This document shows, piece after piece, positions 23,600-34,171 of a stretch of 64,000 nt of DNA. Every line of letters begins with the position of its first letter. Positions within the stretch are counted from its first letter, which is position 1. This stretch comes from Patiria miniata (taxonomy: Eukaryota > Echinodermata > Asteroidea > Valvatida > Asterinidae): assembly GCF_015706575.1 (NCBI RefSeq), contig NW_024037047.1, positions 2,112,632 to 2,176,631 of the forward strand, written 5' to 3'. The position numbers and the translations under genes are program-made. A model generated the notes under the pieces. It was not told where the DNA came from and ran no database searches. It saw only the letters and a list, made by a program, of their open reading frames with translations.

Positions 23600-23970
23600 T
23601 CTGAAACCGAATTGCGTGTCGGTGAAAAGGTTATTTGTTATAAAAGTTATTAGATGGCATAATATAGTATTTGTTCAAAAACTTTTGAGAATGTAGATAA
23701 CACTGTAATATGTCTATAATTACCTCTATATGTTTGTCGCCATTCTTATATCTTAGTGTGACCTTTCCTATATTAAGACCACTTGGGAAAACACCTCTAA
23801 CGAGAGATTAATTTAAGAAACAAGTGGCTTTTAAATTTGGAAAACTTAGAGTTTTAAATTGCGATCTTTTCTCTAACTTCTTCTCCATTAGCTTTATCTT
23901 AAACATGTTTCATTTTAGTAACACCTGCTTTTGTACGCACCAAAAAGTTATCAATATGGTTATTTTGTGG
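23600..23970. repeat. Dispersed repeat, copy 3
   Basis: Equivalent of 3533-3907 in the third type-1 spacer. Confidence 0.6.
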
Positions 23971-24703
23971 CTGCAAAACTTGACGAAGTGCTGTCAAGCC
24001 ATGGTGGTTGGTGCAGAAATGAGCCAACAACCACGTGTAAATCCTTATATGGGGCACGCCCTCAAGGGGCTCACAACCACTGAAAATTACTTTACATCGA
24101 ACTATGTGATTATGTCACAAGGTACGTTCTAACCGATAGCTCTGCTTCAAGTAAATTGTCAACATCGGAATGTTATACACAAAGAGTAACGCATGAACAC
24201 TGTATGCAAAAGAAATACCGGAGTAATCAATCGACTACACCTGTAGGACGGTTGGTTACACAACTATAGAAGGTCCGCATAGCATAAGTAGTGAATAGTC
24301 ATAAAAACGTATCAAACAGGTCATTGAATTGTAAAAAGACTTAATAAAAATGCCTCTTTCTTGCACAATAGATGGAGCGTTAGGCCTGGGGCCCACAATG
24401 TGTGCAATTATTGACAAAAATGTGTATCCAACCTCGGCTGAAATTGTGATTGTCGACGCAAAATGGCGCTCAATGTTTACAAACCAAATAAAGGTCAATT
24501 TCTTGCTTGCGAAATCGAAATTTCTTCGAGCGGTCGCAAGTAATGGTTTACCAGGCAAGCACAGTGTTATTTGGTTGTGGTTGGCTGGTACTCGGCCGAG
24601 TTTGGCTTCGCACCGAAATAAGCTGATTTGTTTTTGTGCTAGGAATCTCCATCAGTTGTTGTCCTCATGTCCTCGAATCGTTGCATCTTTTGTTTGTAAG
24701 TCC

Positions 24704-25900
24704 TCACACGCAGGTCTCCATGTAAATTGGCATGGGGTTAGTGGCCGGAGCATTCCTGTCCGTTGCTCTGCTGATTGCAGGAGGAGGGTTGGCGGGGTGT
24801 TGTCCACGACCTTTGCGTCTGCAGACTGCCAGCAAAGCTGCTCGGTATTGCGGGTTCATTGCGTTGTAGATTACCGGATTGACTGCTGAATTGATCATCA
24901 ACAGAAGTAATGCAATAACTCGCAATTCGGAGCTGACCGACACTGGAGCACCGATCAAGTCACCGATCATTCTATATGTCCTCAAGACTTGATAAGGTAC
25001 CTGGAGCACAAAAAATACGACTCCATTTACAACCACCATCTTCGTCACTCGGTTTCCAATTTGCAAAGCATCTTGTCCAGTGTAGAGTCTCGGAGCAGCA
25101 CGTCTTCGTTTGTTTAATTCCCAAACGATGCGGATAAACATGTAAGTGTTAATGAGAACATTCAAAAGTATAAGCATGTTGATAACTACACCATCAATGT
25201 AGTATATCTTTCTATTTGCTTGTGGTACCTGACAGTATGAGAGCTTTGATGGAAATCCTTGGTACTTGTCGTTATCAGGCCATTTAACACAATCAAAATT
25301 TATAATTTCCCACCCAAAGATGATTTCAGTAACAGCTAGCAACCCAACCAGCCAGCAAAGAGCGATCACTTTGTAGGTTCGTCGCCGACTCCGGATGCTG
25401 TGTAGTTTGAATGGATGGCACAGGGACAGAAATCTCTCGTATGACGACATAGTGACCAGTGCAAGGGATGAAAAGAATGGTAAGTTCACACCAATTTGGG
25501 AAATGAGACACTGAGCCGTATTCTGAAATGGCTGTTGAACAATCTCAGGTGATGAAAACACTGTCCACATTTGCTGAGATGCCCAAAACATGAGGAAAAA
25601 GAGGTCTGCTACTGCAAGGTGTGCCAAGTACAGAGTGGTGTGAGATATCCTCTGCGGAGCACGAATCACAACAAACAGAAAACTGGAGTTGGTGATGACA
25701 CCGAGGCACAAAATGATCGGGAAGAGGACGGTGTAAACCACAATTTCTGTTGGCGTGTACCCTAATCCCGAGTCCTCATCTACGTAGATATAATCAACGC
25801 AGTTGCCATCTGATGAGTTGTATTTAATCGCAAAAACTAAGGAAATATCACTGGAGTATTCTTCTGATGACAGGTTGGATTCCATCGTGTTTAAAAACAA
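24704..25900 (-). CDS. Class A (rhodopsin-like) GPCR, intact array member 3
   Basis: 398 residues, one exon, collinear with members 1 and 2 and keeping TN71, LAVAD99, Cys131, ERF 155-157, Cys204/Cys223, NPVIY and the TCV end. It is the most distinct at the presumed ligand side: 101-107 reads FFLMFWA, then V114, Q123, S134, Q135, F143, and D236-G237 at the top of TM5. Unlike members 1 and 2, the TATAAA upstream is changed to TGTAAA (25935-25940), so its expression may differ. It lies between a type-1 and a type-2 spacer. Ligand unknown. Confidence 0.91.
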   Translation of the reverse strand: MFLNTMESNLSSEEYSSDISLVFAIKYNSSDGNCVDYIYVDEDSGLGYTPTEIVVYTVLFPIILCLGVITNSSFLFVVIRAPQRISHTTLYLAHLAVADLFFLMFWASQQMWTVFSSPEIVQQPFQNTAQCLISQIGVNLPFFSSLALVTMSSYERFLSLCHPFKLHSIRSRRRTYKVIALCWLVGLLAVTEIIFGWEIINFDCVKWPDNDKYQGFPSKLSYCQVPQANRKIYYIDGVVINMLILLNVLINTYMFIRIVWELNKRRRAAPRLYTGQDALQIGNRVTKMVVVNGVVFFVLQVPYQVLRTYRMIGDLIGAPVSVSSELRVIALLLLMINSAVNPVIYNAMNPQYRAALLAVCRRKGRGQHPANPPPAISRATDRNAPATNPMPIYMETCV

Positions 25901-27545
25901 CCCTGTACTGCGAAGTGCTGACTTTAATTAAGTGTTTACAATAGATGTTTCTAACTGTGCCAATGTCTTGAGGTTTATAAGCGGCAAACGTCTCCGGCGT
26001 GCAGTTTTCTAGAAGTCTGCACACATTTGGCAATGGGTCTGTGCTTTTTACTCACAATCAATCTATGCCTGAATTAATGTGTCCCGTTTTAATTTGTTCT
26101 AGACGATTCTTTCTGTCGTTTTGATGGTCCAGAGACACGACAATTCAGTTGTTCAGAAGTCGTCTCCAATACGAGTCACCTGATGTAATGGAGAGATGAC
26201 GGTAGCTACCTCAATCGTAGTTGATAAAAATTTAAAATCATGAACTGTCGGATGTTATGTTTAAACCAGCACTGCAATCAAACCGACACTTGTGTCTCTC
26301 CGAAGTTTAAGTCTGCTCTGTTGATTTCTCAGTTTAATAAGTATCAACACAGCATCTCTGGATGAGACTGTGTCAAAATTAAGGCTTTGTTCACAAGATA
26401 ACGTCGACCGCACGTGCGTTCATGATATACGCTGATGCTCTAAGCATCTGATTAGTGGCTGCAAATCCAACAATGGCTCAAGAAATTCTTGTCAGCATTT
26501 ATCAAGGTTTTCCCTAGTGTTTATTTTTCTGAAGAGAGACCGATGGGAAATGTTTGCTCCATTATTACTACTTCATTATCCAATGATTGCTTTTCTTTGC
26601 GGAGAACGGACGTCCAATTAGAGTCAGATGGAAAGTGGTTTACTCTATACATGATTAGAATGGTGTTGAATTTGAAGTATATTGCTTTACGGCTGGCTGA
26701 TGGGATTGTCGCGTTATTAATGCATGCAACGCCAGGAACTGGTACTGTTTACTCATTATAGAAACCATATAGGGTCTATCAGTTGAAAGCGTCTCATCAA
26801 TGTCATGCATTAATGACATTGAAAACATTATCGGCATAAGTGATCTACCAAAACATGGTTGTATTTTAATTGATGACGGTGAACTAACATAACTCAAAGC
26901 CTGTCATATTTTGGTGCCTGCTTCCTGTCCAACAAATGAAACATCCAATTAATTTAGTTGAAAGCTGGCGATGATGAATAAACGACTCATCGTTTATTGC
27001 TGCATGTGATGATTTGAAAGCACTGGGTTACCGAGGTTCATTCAAGGCGGATCTAGCTTCAGGAAGGGGGAGGGGGTGTGATATAGTGGAGTTGAGGTGA
27101 TATAGTGGGAGTTGAGTCTCGGGCTAGGCGAAGGCAAGCCCTGCAAGGGGTGTCCGGGGTAATCTACGATGATTCCTTCTGCAGTGGAAGGCAATTCAAT
27201 AATACATTTTGGAACTTTAGCATTATCAAGAGAAATCGGAAAATATTTGTTTAAATAACATAACCAAAATAACGGAGTGTGTTAAGCTCGAAAATGCCAT
27301 TTTAAAAATGTCAAGTTTCATGGAACAAGAACAACATACTCGTTGTGGTGACAATAACTCAAGCAATACCTTTTATATTAAACTGAAGTTTTATCTAATA
27401 ATTGTAGTCGAAATAGATAAAACACTTTATGTGGGTAACAAGGCCAAATGTAATTGTTAAACGTGTTTAAATGATACAAAAACGTTTTTAAATAGTAACT
27501 ACCATGTTTTATCATTCAAACATCATGAACAAATTGCGCAAATAT
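25901..27545. other. Type-2 spacer, copy 3 (partial), right edge of the array
   Basis: Matches 15608-17255 with growing divergence. Homology fades near 27545 (ATCATGAACAAATTGCGCAAATAT), about 65 bp before the BEL/Pao-like element. The C-rich run and common 3' flank that should follow are absent, so the array ends, or was cut, here. No gene seen. Confidence 0.75.
25935..25940 (-). promoter_or_regulatory. Altered TATA-like site of GPCR 3
   Basis: TGTAAA on the minus strand at the position of TATAAA in GPCR 1 and 2, with surrounding sequence otherwise nearly identical. It probably weakens or removes a TATA element if those are real. Confidence 0.35.
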
Positions 27546-27611
27546 CCAAAGTGAAGTCACGGTCTACAGAAAATGGCCTGGAAACAAAAAAATGGAAACG
27601 AACAAAAAATC

Positions 27612-27829
27612 ACTCCAACGTTGACTTCCATTTGGGATTGTATAAGTCGCGCTTAAAACACTGTATTGTTACGGTCATAATAGCTTTATTGTTTAACAGT
27701 TTCTAATATTTTTTGAGTTTTTGTTCCCCAAAACGAGTTTGGTGGTGGAGATTGAGACCACTATTTATGTGACGTGCCCTCTGCGCAAATAAAATATTAT
27801 TAAATTAGGCATTGGTGCGAGACCACTAG
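27612..27829 (+). repeat. 5' LTR of the BEL/Pao-type fossil
   Basis: Left direct repeat. Boundaries are approximate because the two repeats differ by many substitutions and length changes. Confidence 0.6.
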
Positions 27830-30423
27830 GGCTAGAAAAGTCATGGTTTACCTAAAATCGGCCTAACCATTAAACAGAGAAACAACCACACCCATGTCAC
27901 ATCATAACGCAAAAACTACTTATTTTATTGGATTGAAAAGTTGCCTAGATGTAAAGCAGTTGTATCCAATTGTACCCACTCAAATGAAGAATCAAGTGAA
28001 ATATTCGAGCAGAGGAGAGTAAAAGGACTGGAGCGAGATCAAATACAGAGTTTGGACAACTTAATTCCCATGTAGTAAACTACGTAAAGTTCAGGATTCT
28101 CTGGGATTAACTGTGAGTGCACGTAAGTGTACATGTAACTAGGTAGAGATGGCGGATACAGTTACATCAACACCATCAGTAGAAAAGGCAATGTCATTTA
28201 TTGTGGATCGGTGAAATCAACCCAATCGGACAAAGGTTCGAAGATGACAGATACGAGAGTCCACGTCCAACACAGGACGACAAAGTTAGTGAATGTGGAT
28301 CAGTGAGATCGAACAGAGCAATGAGAAGTTCATGCAGTGTTGCGTCCATCGAAAAATATCGAGAGGCTAAGGCAATTCTCGAGATTATTAAGCTGAGGAA
28401 AGAGAAGCTCATGCGAAAGCAGCAACTGGAGCAACAGAAAATTATGTTGGAGATGAAATTACAACTTCAAAATGTGGAGGATGAAGAGGAGCAGGCAGAA
28501 TTGGAGACACATGTTTGGGGAGAGGAAATGCAAGAGGACGATGCCACATGAAACAGACCAGATGTCACACAAGAGAATGACACTAGTGAAGAAGTCACAA
28601 GCAGTACTCATCAACCATGATCAAGCACAGGCCGACATGATAGATGAGAGTGGCATTATTGCATTTCCTTCAGATACATCGAAAAAAAAAACCTCGAAAA
28701 CTGTATATTGATGGAACCGACAGTGGGCTACGAAACAGCACTTGAAATTTTGCTGGAGCAGTTCGGACAGCCACACTTAAAAATGCATGATTTGCTGCGC
28801 AAGGTTACCAACTGAGGGCAGCTACGACAAAACGATGGCATTGCCCTTTTGGATTTCGCAAGGGACATGAAGACGTGCCATATTACCTTGTTCCAACTTG
28901 GATACAACGCGGACATGAACAGCTAAGAGAACCTACTTAAGTTTCAGCGTCTCTTGCCCGTTCATCTACAAGCAGACTGGGCCAAGAAGGCACAGGTCAC
29001 CATGACCATAGAGTCCAAACGAGAACCAAGCTTTGCACAGATGACGCAGATAATGGATTTGAAGGTAAAAACTGCCAGCAATATGTACGGACATAATATC
29101 GCTTTTAGTTCGACCAGCGAGAGTCATTCCTCACGCACCAACCGTAGGCTAACCTAAGGTGACTTCCCTCTTAACTAGTTTGGGTGGTGACTGTCTTCAT
29201 GAAGGAAAGAGGGACAAGCAGGTCAAATGCCTGTGCTGTTCTCAGCCATACAAATTGGCAGAATGCAAGACCTTCACACGGACGTCATATGGTGAGCGTC
29301 GTCAGTTTATGTGGGATAATAAACTTTGTGACAACGGCTTCATTCAGTGGCTTGTCGCCAGACGTTGCAGACTGGATGCACGTGAGGGCATAATACTCTC
29401 CTTCACTAACCCCTTGCGCCTGTTGCCAATCATGAGGAGCAGAAGGGCTGCGAAATTCAAGCAAGTGTGAAACCTAAACCGGTACCTGAACTAGGGCTGG
29501 GGGACTGGTGATGGAAGGAGAACAAGATCAGCCGGAGAGTGTCATGTTGTGACATCAAGGCAAGTGGCCTTACGAGTGCTGCCAGTAAAGACAAACACAA
29601 CGGCCATGAGCTAGAGACTTGTGCTCTACTGGACGAAGGCAGTGACGTTTCACTGTGTGATGAAAAGCTGGCTGAGCAGCTTGGCATCAAGGGTGAAAGG
29701 TTTAACTTCTCCTTGAATACAGTTGGAGGAACAAGCAAGTGTCACGGCATGGAGATACACCTAACAGTGAAGTCCATCCAAAATGATGAGGAGCTGGACT
29801 TACCGAGAGTGAGGACTGTCCAAACCTTGCCTATATATCTAGAAGCGTCTTCCCATATCAGAAAGATGTGAAGAAATCCTTACACCATTCATACCAGCCA
29901 AGATCTAACTTGTCTGCAACAAGGGGCTATGTTGGGAGGAAAAGGTTGAGGAGCGAGAATTGTTTAGATGGAAGCGCTGGTTGGATGACTTGCCATTATT
30001 GGAGGCTCTCACCATCGCCATGTGTTTGAGGCCAAGCGAGCGAGACGATACAGCAGTCAGTCAGCTGCACCTACAGACAGTGGATGGATCAGGAAGGATT
30101 AACTATGTTCTTTCATTTTTGGGAAGGCAAGGTTGTGTTCCAAGAAGTCCATATCCATAGAGGGGTTGGAGCTTACAGCAGCTGATTTATCAGTTGAGCT
30201 CAACAAAATGGTTTAAGAAGAGCTGAGACTGCCCATCGCCGACATCATATTCCGGACTGATTCAACTTTCGGTTCTGCAATACATACGAAACAAGAGTAG
30301 GCGCTTCTGCACTTTTGTGGCAAGTCGGGTCGCAAGGATCCCAGATGCCACCGGAGAGTCAAAGTGGCGATACGACCAATACAAATAATATGATCGTAAC
30401 AATGTAGTTTTTTACAGGCGAAG

Positions 30424-30710
30424 AATCCACGTTGACTCTCATTCAGGCTGTACTGGTCGCGCTTAAAACACAGTATAGTTATGGTCATAATAGCTTCACT
30501 GTTGGTTGGTTTCTTATGAAATTAAATCTGGTAATTTTTATCATAACTACAAATCAGTGGTCAAAAAATCAATTTTTCACATCTTGTATTTCTTGAGTTG
30601 TTGCCCCCCAAACGAGTTTGGTGCACGGGAGATCGAGACCACTATTTATGTGGCGCGCCCTCTATTGAAAGAAAATAAAGTAGGCAATGGAGCGAGATCG
30701 AGACCACTAG
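30424..30710 (+). repeat. 3' LTR of the BEL/Pao-type fossil
   Basis: Right direct repeat, longer than the left one, ending in GAGACCACTAG as does the left copy. Boundaries approximate. Confidence 0.6.
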
Positions 30711-31044
30711 GCCGGGTGTACCCGATCAAATAAATTATTCACGAGTTGATCATTTTGTCGAGTTCCCTGAATTCATTTCATTAACTGTTAACTGTCGAAT
30801 GGGATGGCACCAGATTATTTATGCAGGCATCCTTCAGCCTTATTTTCCTTTTTTTTAATACGGCGTTAAACGTTAGGGAATGTTTACTTAAATTTTTTTA
30901 ATATGATTCATTGAAGCATATTGGAATTCATTATAAATTAAATTTTTATTATCTTTGCAAGTTCCAAAATTGACCATTTCATCTCACTTTCAATTCAAGG
31001 TGGCCGACTCGTGAGTAAGGCCCATAGACAATCGCTTGTCTCGG

Positions 31045-31417
31045 AAACCGAATTGCGATTCGGTCAAAAGGTTATTTTTTTATAAAAAATTATAAAACGG
31101 CAACATATTATTTTTTCAAAACTTTTGAGAATGTAGATAATACTGTAATAGGTATATAATTACCAATATTATGTTTGTCGCCATTCTTATATATTATTGT
31201 GGCCTTTCCTCTATTAAGACCACTTGGAAAACACCTCTAACGAGAGATAAAGTTAAGAAACAAGGAAGTGGATTTTAAATTTTGAAAATTTAAAGTTTTA
31301 AATTGCGGTCTTTTTTCTAACTTCTCCATTAGCTTTATCTTAAACATGTTTCATTTCAAAAGCGCCTGCTTTAGTATGCACAAAAAAGTGATTTATATGG
31401 TTATTTTGTGGCTGCAA
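31045..31417. repeat. Dispersed repeat, diverged copy outside the array
   Basis: Aligns with ~3533-3907 of the type-1 spacer from GAAACCGAATTGCG to ATTTTGTGGCTGCAA, with clear divergence and small indels. Flanking sequence is unrelated, so this is either a mobile repeat or a scrap of an older array unit. Confidence 0.65.
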
Positions 31418-31649
31418 CTTTGAGTCTGAATATTGTGGGAAACAGTACTGTTTTTTATGTATTCTCAAATTGTATCTAAGACACTTTATTAAATTCTGAC
31501 GAACAAATTCATTACACGAACCGGTTTGTAATTCTTTTGCTCAGGTTTCACAAATGCTTGCTTGTTGTCGAATTTGAATTCCCAAATGGACACAACGTGA
31601 AGCTCCGGCTAATTTGAATGACCCAATGTGACATTTTTATATGAATGCC

Positions 31650-31990
31650 AAATTTTTGAAATTAAATAGGTTGAAAAGTGCAATCGCAATTCGCATACTT
31701 TTAAATTTAAATCGGTCTTCTTAGTAAATTGAATGCTGATCTAAACGTGCATCCGAATTTGTGCGAAAACGGGTTATTCGTCATCAATTTGGCTGCTAAA
31801 TCTGTTACGCTGACGACCAAGAAACCTTTTTTTATAACGATTGTAAATCTTTAATGACTATGTTAAGCTATTGTAAAACTATTACAACGATTAAATAACA
31901 TGTAACTATTGCATTAATGGTCGTAGTCAAAATTTGAAATAGCAAGGGTGAATAATAACTAACCTCTTGAAGTTGCACAACAACTTATAC
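31650..31990. repeat. Dispersed repeat B, copy 1
   Basis: Shares AATTTTTGAAATTAAAT, GCATCCGAATTTGTGCGAAAA, a CTGCTAAATCT word and CTAACCTCTTGAAGTT in the same order with 40173-40408. It has ~100 bp extra in its middle. Non-coding and of unknown type. Confidence 0.6.
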
Positions 31991-32771
31991 TTTAACAATT
32001 TCGTAAACATCAAGTAATTTTACATATGAAACAAGAAAATGAAGCGTTCTATATTCTAAAATTGACTAGAATTAAACATTTCCGAGAATTATAAAGCTCA
32101 TAATTCAATTGATTTACCCTTTTTACGGACAAGAAGCGTTTTTGGAGTGCATTTAATTATTGAGAAATATAAAAACTAAGTCCTTTTTCAATACAAATGT
32201 GAAAATGTGAATCACCGCTAGATAACTAAAGAATTGACGCCAATTACAGATCGTATAGTTTAATTGATACAACCTGTTTAAAGGCAAAACATTGATTACT
32301 TTTAAAGTGCAATAAATATTTGTAAATGTTTAAAAGGCGACAACTGAGTACTTCTACAACGGGAATGTTTAAGATTGATTAAGTTCAAGATAAATTAATA
32401 CATACAATTATCAGCAATTTTCCAAACGCACATGTTCGTGTAATAAGCAGGAGGTTTAAACCACAATCACCATTAAAATGTCTCAAATTTCATATAACTT
32501 CATCAAAGTGCGCATTGTTCTAACTTTGCATTCTTGTGTTGTATCTCAAAGGATTGGTATTGATGCAACGAATTGTGGATGACTCTACACAATGTGAAGC
32601 ATTGACTTCACCCTGTGAAGAGAGTCACAACCTTGCGTGCCAACCAATCATGTAGCACTATTTTGACTCCTCCTGAGAGACGTCACACAGAAATTGGCCA
32701 ATGAGAGCGCTAGGAAATATGACAGCTTGGCGGATAATGGGTACAAGGTATTAAGTCATTGTTATGTCTTA

Positions 32772-32944
32772 AGCCCGGTTCATACTTCATGCGAATGCGA
32801 AGAGAATTGGACGTCATGAAACATTCGCTGCGAAATTCGCCCGAGTTGAAATGTGTTCAACTTTTGCAAATTTGCAGCGCGAATGCTACATTCCCATGAC
32901 GTCACTAATTAACGTTCGCTTTCGCTCCGAGAATGAACCGGGCT
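32772..32944. mobile_element. 173-bp MITE with TTA target duplication (PIF/Harbinger-like)
   Basis: Starts AGCCCGGTTCATACTTC and ends GAGAATGAACCGGGCT, so the outer ~13 bp are inverted repeats, with further matching of GCGAA words inside (ATGCGAATGCGAA against TTCGCTTTCGCT). TTA lies directly on both sides (32769-32771, 32945-32947). A 3-bp TWA duplication is typical of PIF/Harbinger elements. No coding capacity. Confidence 0.7.
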
Positions 32945-33051
32945 TTACATTAAAGCACGAACCTGCGAAGATTAGCCTTTTATATGATTGTGCATACGAC
33001 ACTTAACAGAAGTGCAAATGTGAACTATAAAGAAAAGTACCCCACATACGT

Positions 33052-33167
33052 CTACACGTCGCGACGAGTTTTCGTGCAAATGAACGGATGTCTGCCGTTC
33101 TCCCATTCCTCTCCACTTCCGTCAAAACTTCTGTGGTATTCTTGTCCAGTGTTGGCAACGAACAATC
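33052..33167 (-). CDS. Lectin gene exon 5: C-terminal part of C-type lectin domain, stop
   Basis: The acceptor is ATTCTTATTAAG/GATTG; read in phase 1 it gives 38 codons to a TAG. It encodes W-E-N-G (position of the WND strand of C-type lectins) and HPFICTK, the classic end of the fold with its last Cys, then TRRDV. It supplies the half of the lectin domain missing from exon 1. The two middle cysteines (C2, C3) are both absent and no EPN/QPD calcium motif is seen, so calcium-dependent sugar binding is doubtful. This exon is too short to stand out as an open frame; I found it from splice signals and the FIC motif. Confidence 0.75.
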
Positions 33168-33273
33168 CTTAATAAGAATGAAAATAGAACCTTATTTGCA
33201 AGAAGTTCAGAATTAAAAGTTATCAATAATTTTTCCGTTTCGCGCTAAACAGCTTTTAAAAAGGGAAATTTAC

Positions 33274-33318
33274 CTGCGTGTTCATGGCTACTGTACAAAC
33301 CAATTGTTGCATCCTTTC
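33274..33318 (-). CDS. Lectin gene exon 4: 15-codon mini-exon
   Basis: A 45-bp exon between a strong acceptor (TTGCTGTATTTCTTTTAG/GA) and donor (GCAG/GTAAAT), phase 1 at both ends. It encodes about KDATIGLYSSHEHA, a plausible part of the long-loop region of the C-type lectin domain. Added to exons 1 and 5 it brings that domain to ~130 residues, the usual length. Small size makes this less certain than the other exons. Confidence 0.55.
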
Positions 33319-33514
33319 CTAAAAGAAATACAGCAAAAAAAAAAAGTGTTAGGCATGTCACAATTCGAAGTCATTTTAACACTTTGACATTTTTTTTACT
33401 CATTACTTGATCCACACCAGATTGCATTTCCCATGTAAGGCACCCCCTTTTGATTCTCATTGGTTTGGTTGTGTTGTGTTTTATTTGTTTATTGTTTTTT
33501 TTCTTCGGATATAC

Positions 33515-33835
33515 CTTGGCGGATAGATACAGAAGCATTCCTTGAGCCAGAGTTTGCTGTGCAGGTGATGATGTCGCCCTCAGCGATGGGTCCGTGTCCC
33601 TGATCGATGACCAGGGCAGACTGCACCACGCACGGTGAGAAACTGGTCGGGGTAACCTCACAGCCTTCCTCGGTGGAGTTTCGGCCCAGGTCCTGCCACT
33701 GCGCTCGCTCTTGGTGGTACACGCTCCAGTAAATAGTGGGTCCAGTAGAGGCGCTTGCCGTGCAAACATAGCGAAGACTTCCGCTGTTTTCGTAGGTGCT
33801 ATCGATGTAGAGGCTGCGCATTTTTAGGCCCCAGT
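33515..33835 (-). CDS. Lectin gene exon 3: Ig-like domain
   Basis: 107 codons between acceptor CACTACAG/ACTGG and donor CCAAG/GTATAT, phase 1-1. The product has the Ig pattern: YVCTASAS, then IYWSVY (core Trp), then DIITCTANSG with the second core Cys; a second Cys pair (EEGCEV, FSPCVV) lies between. N-glycosylation sites at GRNST and SRNAS suggest an extracellular location. In the spliced product this would be residues ~365-471, after LamG. As a symmetric exon it can be skipped without changing frame. Confidence 0.82.
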
Positions 33836-34171
33836 CTGTAGTGACGTATGTGAAAGAATAATACAGATAGAATAATGACAAGACTAGGCGATGTATAAGG
33901 TGAAGTTATGTAGGTCATGTTCCACGCTCCATGTACAGTACACTCAAATAACCATGGGAGGTATAGGTCAAAGGTTATATGAATATGCATGGTCCATTAC
34001 ATCCCCTTTTGAGAGCAAATCTATGAATGAAAGTGAGGGATAAAACTAGATTTTGTAGCAAAATTGGAAATACAATGAATTCTCCTCTATGTCTAAGGAA
34101 TGAACTAATTGCCTAATTGTCACCTAATTTGCTGAGCCAAGTGGGACACTTTTCTACTTTGGTGTTTATCA

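Larger units (their letters stand above)
20588..24703. other. Type-1 spacer, copy 3
   Basis: Third copy of the type-1 flank, lying between pseudogene 3 and intact GPCR 3. It has the CT-rich stretch, CCAA minisatellite (20943-21037), TTGAA run, hAT-like element, dispersed repeat and the common 3' flank. It is closer to copy 1 than to copy 2 in having the minisatellite. No gene recognised. Confidence 0.75.
27612..30710 (+). mobile_element. Broken BEL/Pao-type LTR retroelement
   Basis: Direct repeats of ~220-290 bp at ~27612-27829 and ~30424-30710 share CGCGCTTAAAACA, GGTCATAATAGCTT, AAACGAGTTTGGTG and GAGACCACTATTTATG, and look like diverged LTRs. Between them on + are Gag-like pieces (a coiled-coil-rich stretch ~28350-28540, then a region like the Gag domain of Pao elements, a Cys-rich knuckle near 29225), a retropepsin-like stretch with LLDEGSDVSLCDEKL (~29630) and a piece resembling the RNase H side of Pao polyproteins (~29970-30260). 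It is broken in many places (more than five) and much shorter than a complete member. LTR divergence suggests an old insertion. Confidence 0.75.
30711..33051. other. Intergenic region with dispersed repeats
   Basis: AT-rich sequence between the BEL/Pao fossil and the last exon of the lectin gene. It holds two dispersed repeats and a small MITE, described separately. No convincing gene. No clear AATAAA for the lectin gene was spotted on the minus strand just past its stop. Confidence 0.6.

Noticed and set aside
28201-30160. Series of open frames at 28.2-30.2 kb as host genes
   Set aside because: They are pieces of the BEL/Pao-type fossil, bounded by direct repeats and carrying Gag- and protease-like motifs.
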